Position numbers and translations under genes: made by a program. A model generated the notes under the pieces. It was not told the origin of the DNA and ran no database searches. It was given only the letters and a program-made list of their open reading frames with translations. From a bacterium (lineage in GTDB: Bacteria > Patescibacteriota > Gracilibacteria > JAUYGZ01), in assembly GCA_030699855.1 (NCBI GenBank), contig JAUYKR010000081.1:1-8107 (forward strand): a stretch of 8,107 nt of DNA. Reading direction: 5' to 3'. This document shows positions 6,591-8,107 of this stretch, piece after piece; the stretch's first letter is position 1, and each line of letters starts with the position of its first letter.

Positions 6591-6751
6591 GGAGGGGAAA
6601 GGGAAAGAAATTGTGAAGCGAGGACTGCTGTGGGCCAAAATAACTTGTTTAGCTTTATTTGTTTGAAGGTACGACTGAAGTTAAAAACTTTTGATTTTGG
6701 GGGATGGTTATGGGCAATTCGCAGCAAACAATTTCTTTCCCTTTCCCCTCC
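6591..6751. repeat. Long inverted repeat with perfect 24-base arms filling the gap before the four-gene operon
   Basis: The left arm (6591-6614, starting GGAGGGGAAAGGGAAAG) is the exact reverse complement of the right arm (6728-6751, ending CTTTCCCTTTCCCCTCC). They are separated by 113 bases. The right arm directly touches the TGA of the SLH protein gene (6752-6754), and the left arm stops 2 bases short of the ATG of the next gene (6586-6588). In the minus-strand transcript a purine arm would therefore follow one stop codon and a pyrimidine arm would precede the next start. The interior is AT-rich, has a small palindrome (AAGTT-AAA-AACTT, 6678-6690), and shows no promoter match I would trust. 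The arm contains a short mirror-symmetric purine stretch (GAAAGGGAAAG). It could be an RNA control element, a long-stem terminator, or a small non-autonomous mobile element. I could not identify target-site duplications. Confidence 0.9.
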
Positions 6752-8107
6752 TCACTCCTGTTCCGGCCCGGTCACTTCGTTACTCTTCACGTACACCTTA
6801 TCACTATCTTCCCCCGCCCCCGTAATCACCCCGAAGAAGGTGGAACCGTTGAAGAGATCAGCCGGAACCACGAACAGACAACGGCAGTCCAACTGCTGGA
6901 CGATCTCGATACCGGAGAAGAGGGTGGGAAGATCGCGGGGAGGCAGCAGTACCGGCCCCCGACCTGGTTCCGCGTCCTCCGGACATCCATCCGCCTGCCC
7001 TAGGGTCACATCCGTCTCCGCCTGGCATGGGCAACTGTCGCGCTCGTTGGTGAGACCATCTCCGTCGAGATCAAGATCCTTGTTTTTTTGCAGGATCTGC
7101 CAAGCGGCATAAGCTACTTCGGCCCGGCTGGCCTCCCGCTGGGGATTGAGATAGTCGTGTTGGGACAACAACAATTTCAACTCTTCGGCCTTGGCCAGAT
7201 AATTATTGTCCGGATCGTTCCACCAGGCAAAAGGCAGGCCGTATTTCACCTCGCTCTTGGCTCCCTTTTCGCCCATAGCTTCGATCACCATCTTCATCAG
7301 CTCGGCAATATTCACCTGACGGGCGGGAAGAAAATACCCGAGAGCATTGATGCCGCCTTCCACCCCGCGATAGCCGTGAACCAGACCGAGATCGGTGGCG
7401 ACTTCTACGCAGTAGTAAAACCAGTCTTCCAGTTTGATATCGAAGTAGCTGCGAATGGTTTGATCGCGCGCTTCCACCTGGTCTTGGCTAAAGGCAAATT
7501 GCTTGAGCGGATCGGAAGCGCCCTGAAACACTCCATCGTGAAACTGCCGGAAGTATTCCAAATTTTTATCAGCCGGATCAAACTGCAGGCGGGTCTGCTC
7601 CGCCGGCGACTGGCAGTTCTCGCAGCGGATCACCGACATCAGAATCTTGAGCGCCTCGGCCCGGGACACCGCCTGATTGGGTTTAAAAGTACCGTCGCCA
7701 TAGCCCTGAATGTAGCCCATGCGGGTCAAACCCATCACCGCTTCGAAGTAAGGACTTTGTTCGGATAAATCGGGAAAGGATTTCACCGCTTCGCGATCAG
7801 CCAGAGCATCGAGAGGGTCGGTCCCCCGCTCCAATTCCGCCGCGTCGGAAGCTCCGTCTCCGTCGCTGTCAAACTTGTTGGGATTGGTGCCGACCTGAAA
7901 TTCTCGCAGATTGCTGAGTGTATCCTGGTCGGGATCCAGAGTCGGGTCGAAGGCGCCATAGGTTTGCTCCCAGCGGTCGAGCATCCCGTCTCCGTCGATG
8001 TCGCCGGGCAACTGGTCTCGCTGGGTAGGATCGCTGACAGAAATATTTTCCCCATTGCCCCTGATCTGGAATTCTGCCAGAGGAGTACTGCCATCCATCA
8101 GCTGCCA
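6752..8107 (-). CDS. SLH-domain / thrombospondin type-3-like calcium-repeat surface protein, C-terminal part (5' truncated by window edge)
   Basis: The reading frame is open to the window edge (W-Q-L precede the first in-window Met at 8098), so the true N-terminus lies outside; residues below are numbered from that Met. Two Asp-rich calcium-loop motifs occur near 33-44 (DIDGDGMLDRWE) and 77-88 (DSDGDGASDAAE), with a weaker one between, as in thrombospondin type-3 repeats. A clear SLH domain spans about 107-157 (FPDL, then GYGDGTFKPNQAVSRAE). A second, more divergent SLH domain spans about 217-275, and a third SLH-like segment about 290-338. A further Asp-rich repeat with cysteines (DLDGDGLTNERDSCPC) covers 343-373. 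SLH domains usually bind secondary cell-wall polymers and hold proteins at the surface; the Asp loops usually bind calcium. A CxxC pair (159-162, CENC) follows the first SLH domain. The last 75 residues match nothing I know. Export cannot be seen here but is expected from the domains. It lies upstream of a four-gene exported-protein operon on the same strand. Confidence 0.85.
   Translation of the reverse strand, partial: WQLMDGSTPLAEFQIRGNGENISVSDPTQRDQLPGDIDGDGMLDRWEQTYGAFDPTLDPDQDTLSNLREFQVGTNPNKFDSDGDGASDAAELERGTDPLDALADREAVKSFPDLSEQSPYFEAVMGLTRMGYIQGYGDGTFKPNQAVSRAEALKILMSVIRCENCQSPAEQTRLQFDPADKNLEYFRQFHDGVFQGASDPLKQFAFSQDQVEARDQTIRSYFDIKLEDWFYYCVEVATDLGLVHGYRGVEGGINALGYFLPARQVNIAELMKMVIEAMGEKGAKSEVKYGLPFAWWNDPDNNYLAKAEELKLLLSQHDYLNPQREASRAEVAYAAWQILQKNKDLDLDGDGLTNERDSCPCQAETDVTLGQADGCPEDAEPGRGPVLLPPRDLPTLFSGIEIVQQLDCRCLFVVPADLFNGSTFFGVITGAGEDSDKVYVKSNEVTGPEQE

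Noticed and set aside
6615..6727. Promoter for the four-gene operon inside the inverted-repeat loop
   Set aside because: Several AT-rich stretches exist, but no pair of hexamers matches the -35/-10 consensus with acceptable spacing; I cannot place a promoter.
6449..6751. The frame of the SLH protein stays open for 100 codons after its TGA, suggesting read-through or TGA as a sense codon
   Set aside because: The extension would run through the inverted repeat and overlap the 217-residue gene out of frame, and its translation has no domain or signal. The long genes have no internal TGA in frame, as expected if TGA is a stop.
1..8107. CRISPR arrays, tRNA or rRNA genes, transposase genes
   Set aside because: No regularly spaced direct repeats, no cloverleaf or rRNA sequence, and no transposase motif were seen on either strand.

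Overview
The window reads as a stretch of a Candidate Phyla Radiation (Patescibacteria) genome, possibly Peregrinibacteria-like. This is inference from three things: base composition near 50% GC, a surface protein that mixes S-layer homology (SLH) domains with thrombospondin-type-3-like calcium repeats, and a 20-base perfect palindrome near the left end whose translation (LPAGRQA) I recall from many over-called patescibacterial ORFs. No marker gene fixes the taxonomy. TGA, TAA and TAG all act as stops, so the Gracilibacteria/Absconditabacteria code with TGA = Gly does not fit.

Every gene is on the minus strand, so the biology runs from right to left. At the right edge is the C-terminal part (about 450 residues) of a large SLH/calcium-repeat surface protein whose N-terminus lies outside the window (6752-8107). 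A 163-base gap follows, almost entirely a long inverted repeat with perfect 24-base arms. One arm touches the stop codon of the surface protein gene and the other ends 2 bases before the next start codon. Four genes then follow with only 2-3 bases between them: 217 aa (5935-6588), 392 aa (4753-5931), 898 aa (2054-4750) and 619 aa (191-2050). Each begins with a signal peptide, is rich in predicted helix or coiled coil, and carries 4, 8, 14 and 9 cysteines respectively. I recognise none of them as a known family.

The last 190 bases carry no credible gene. They hold a candidate terminator just after the last stop and a second inverted repeat with 19-base arms (47-182), which encloses three further perfect palindromes.

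The simplest reading is a dedicated operon for an extracytoplasmic, probably disulphide-stabilised, membrane-associated assembly (an envelope machine, appendage or attachment structure), sitting beside an S-layer-type protein. What it does cannot be read from sequence alone. The main points of interest are the uncharacterised four-gene operon and the two long inverted repeats that bracket it.
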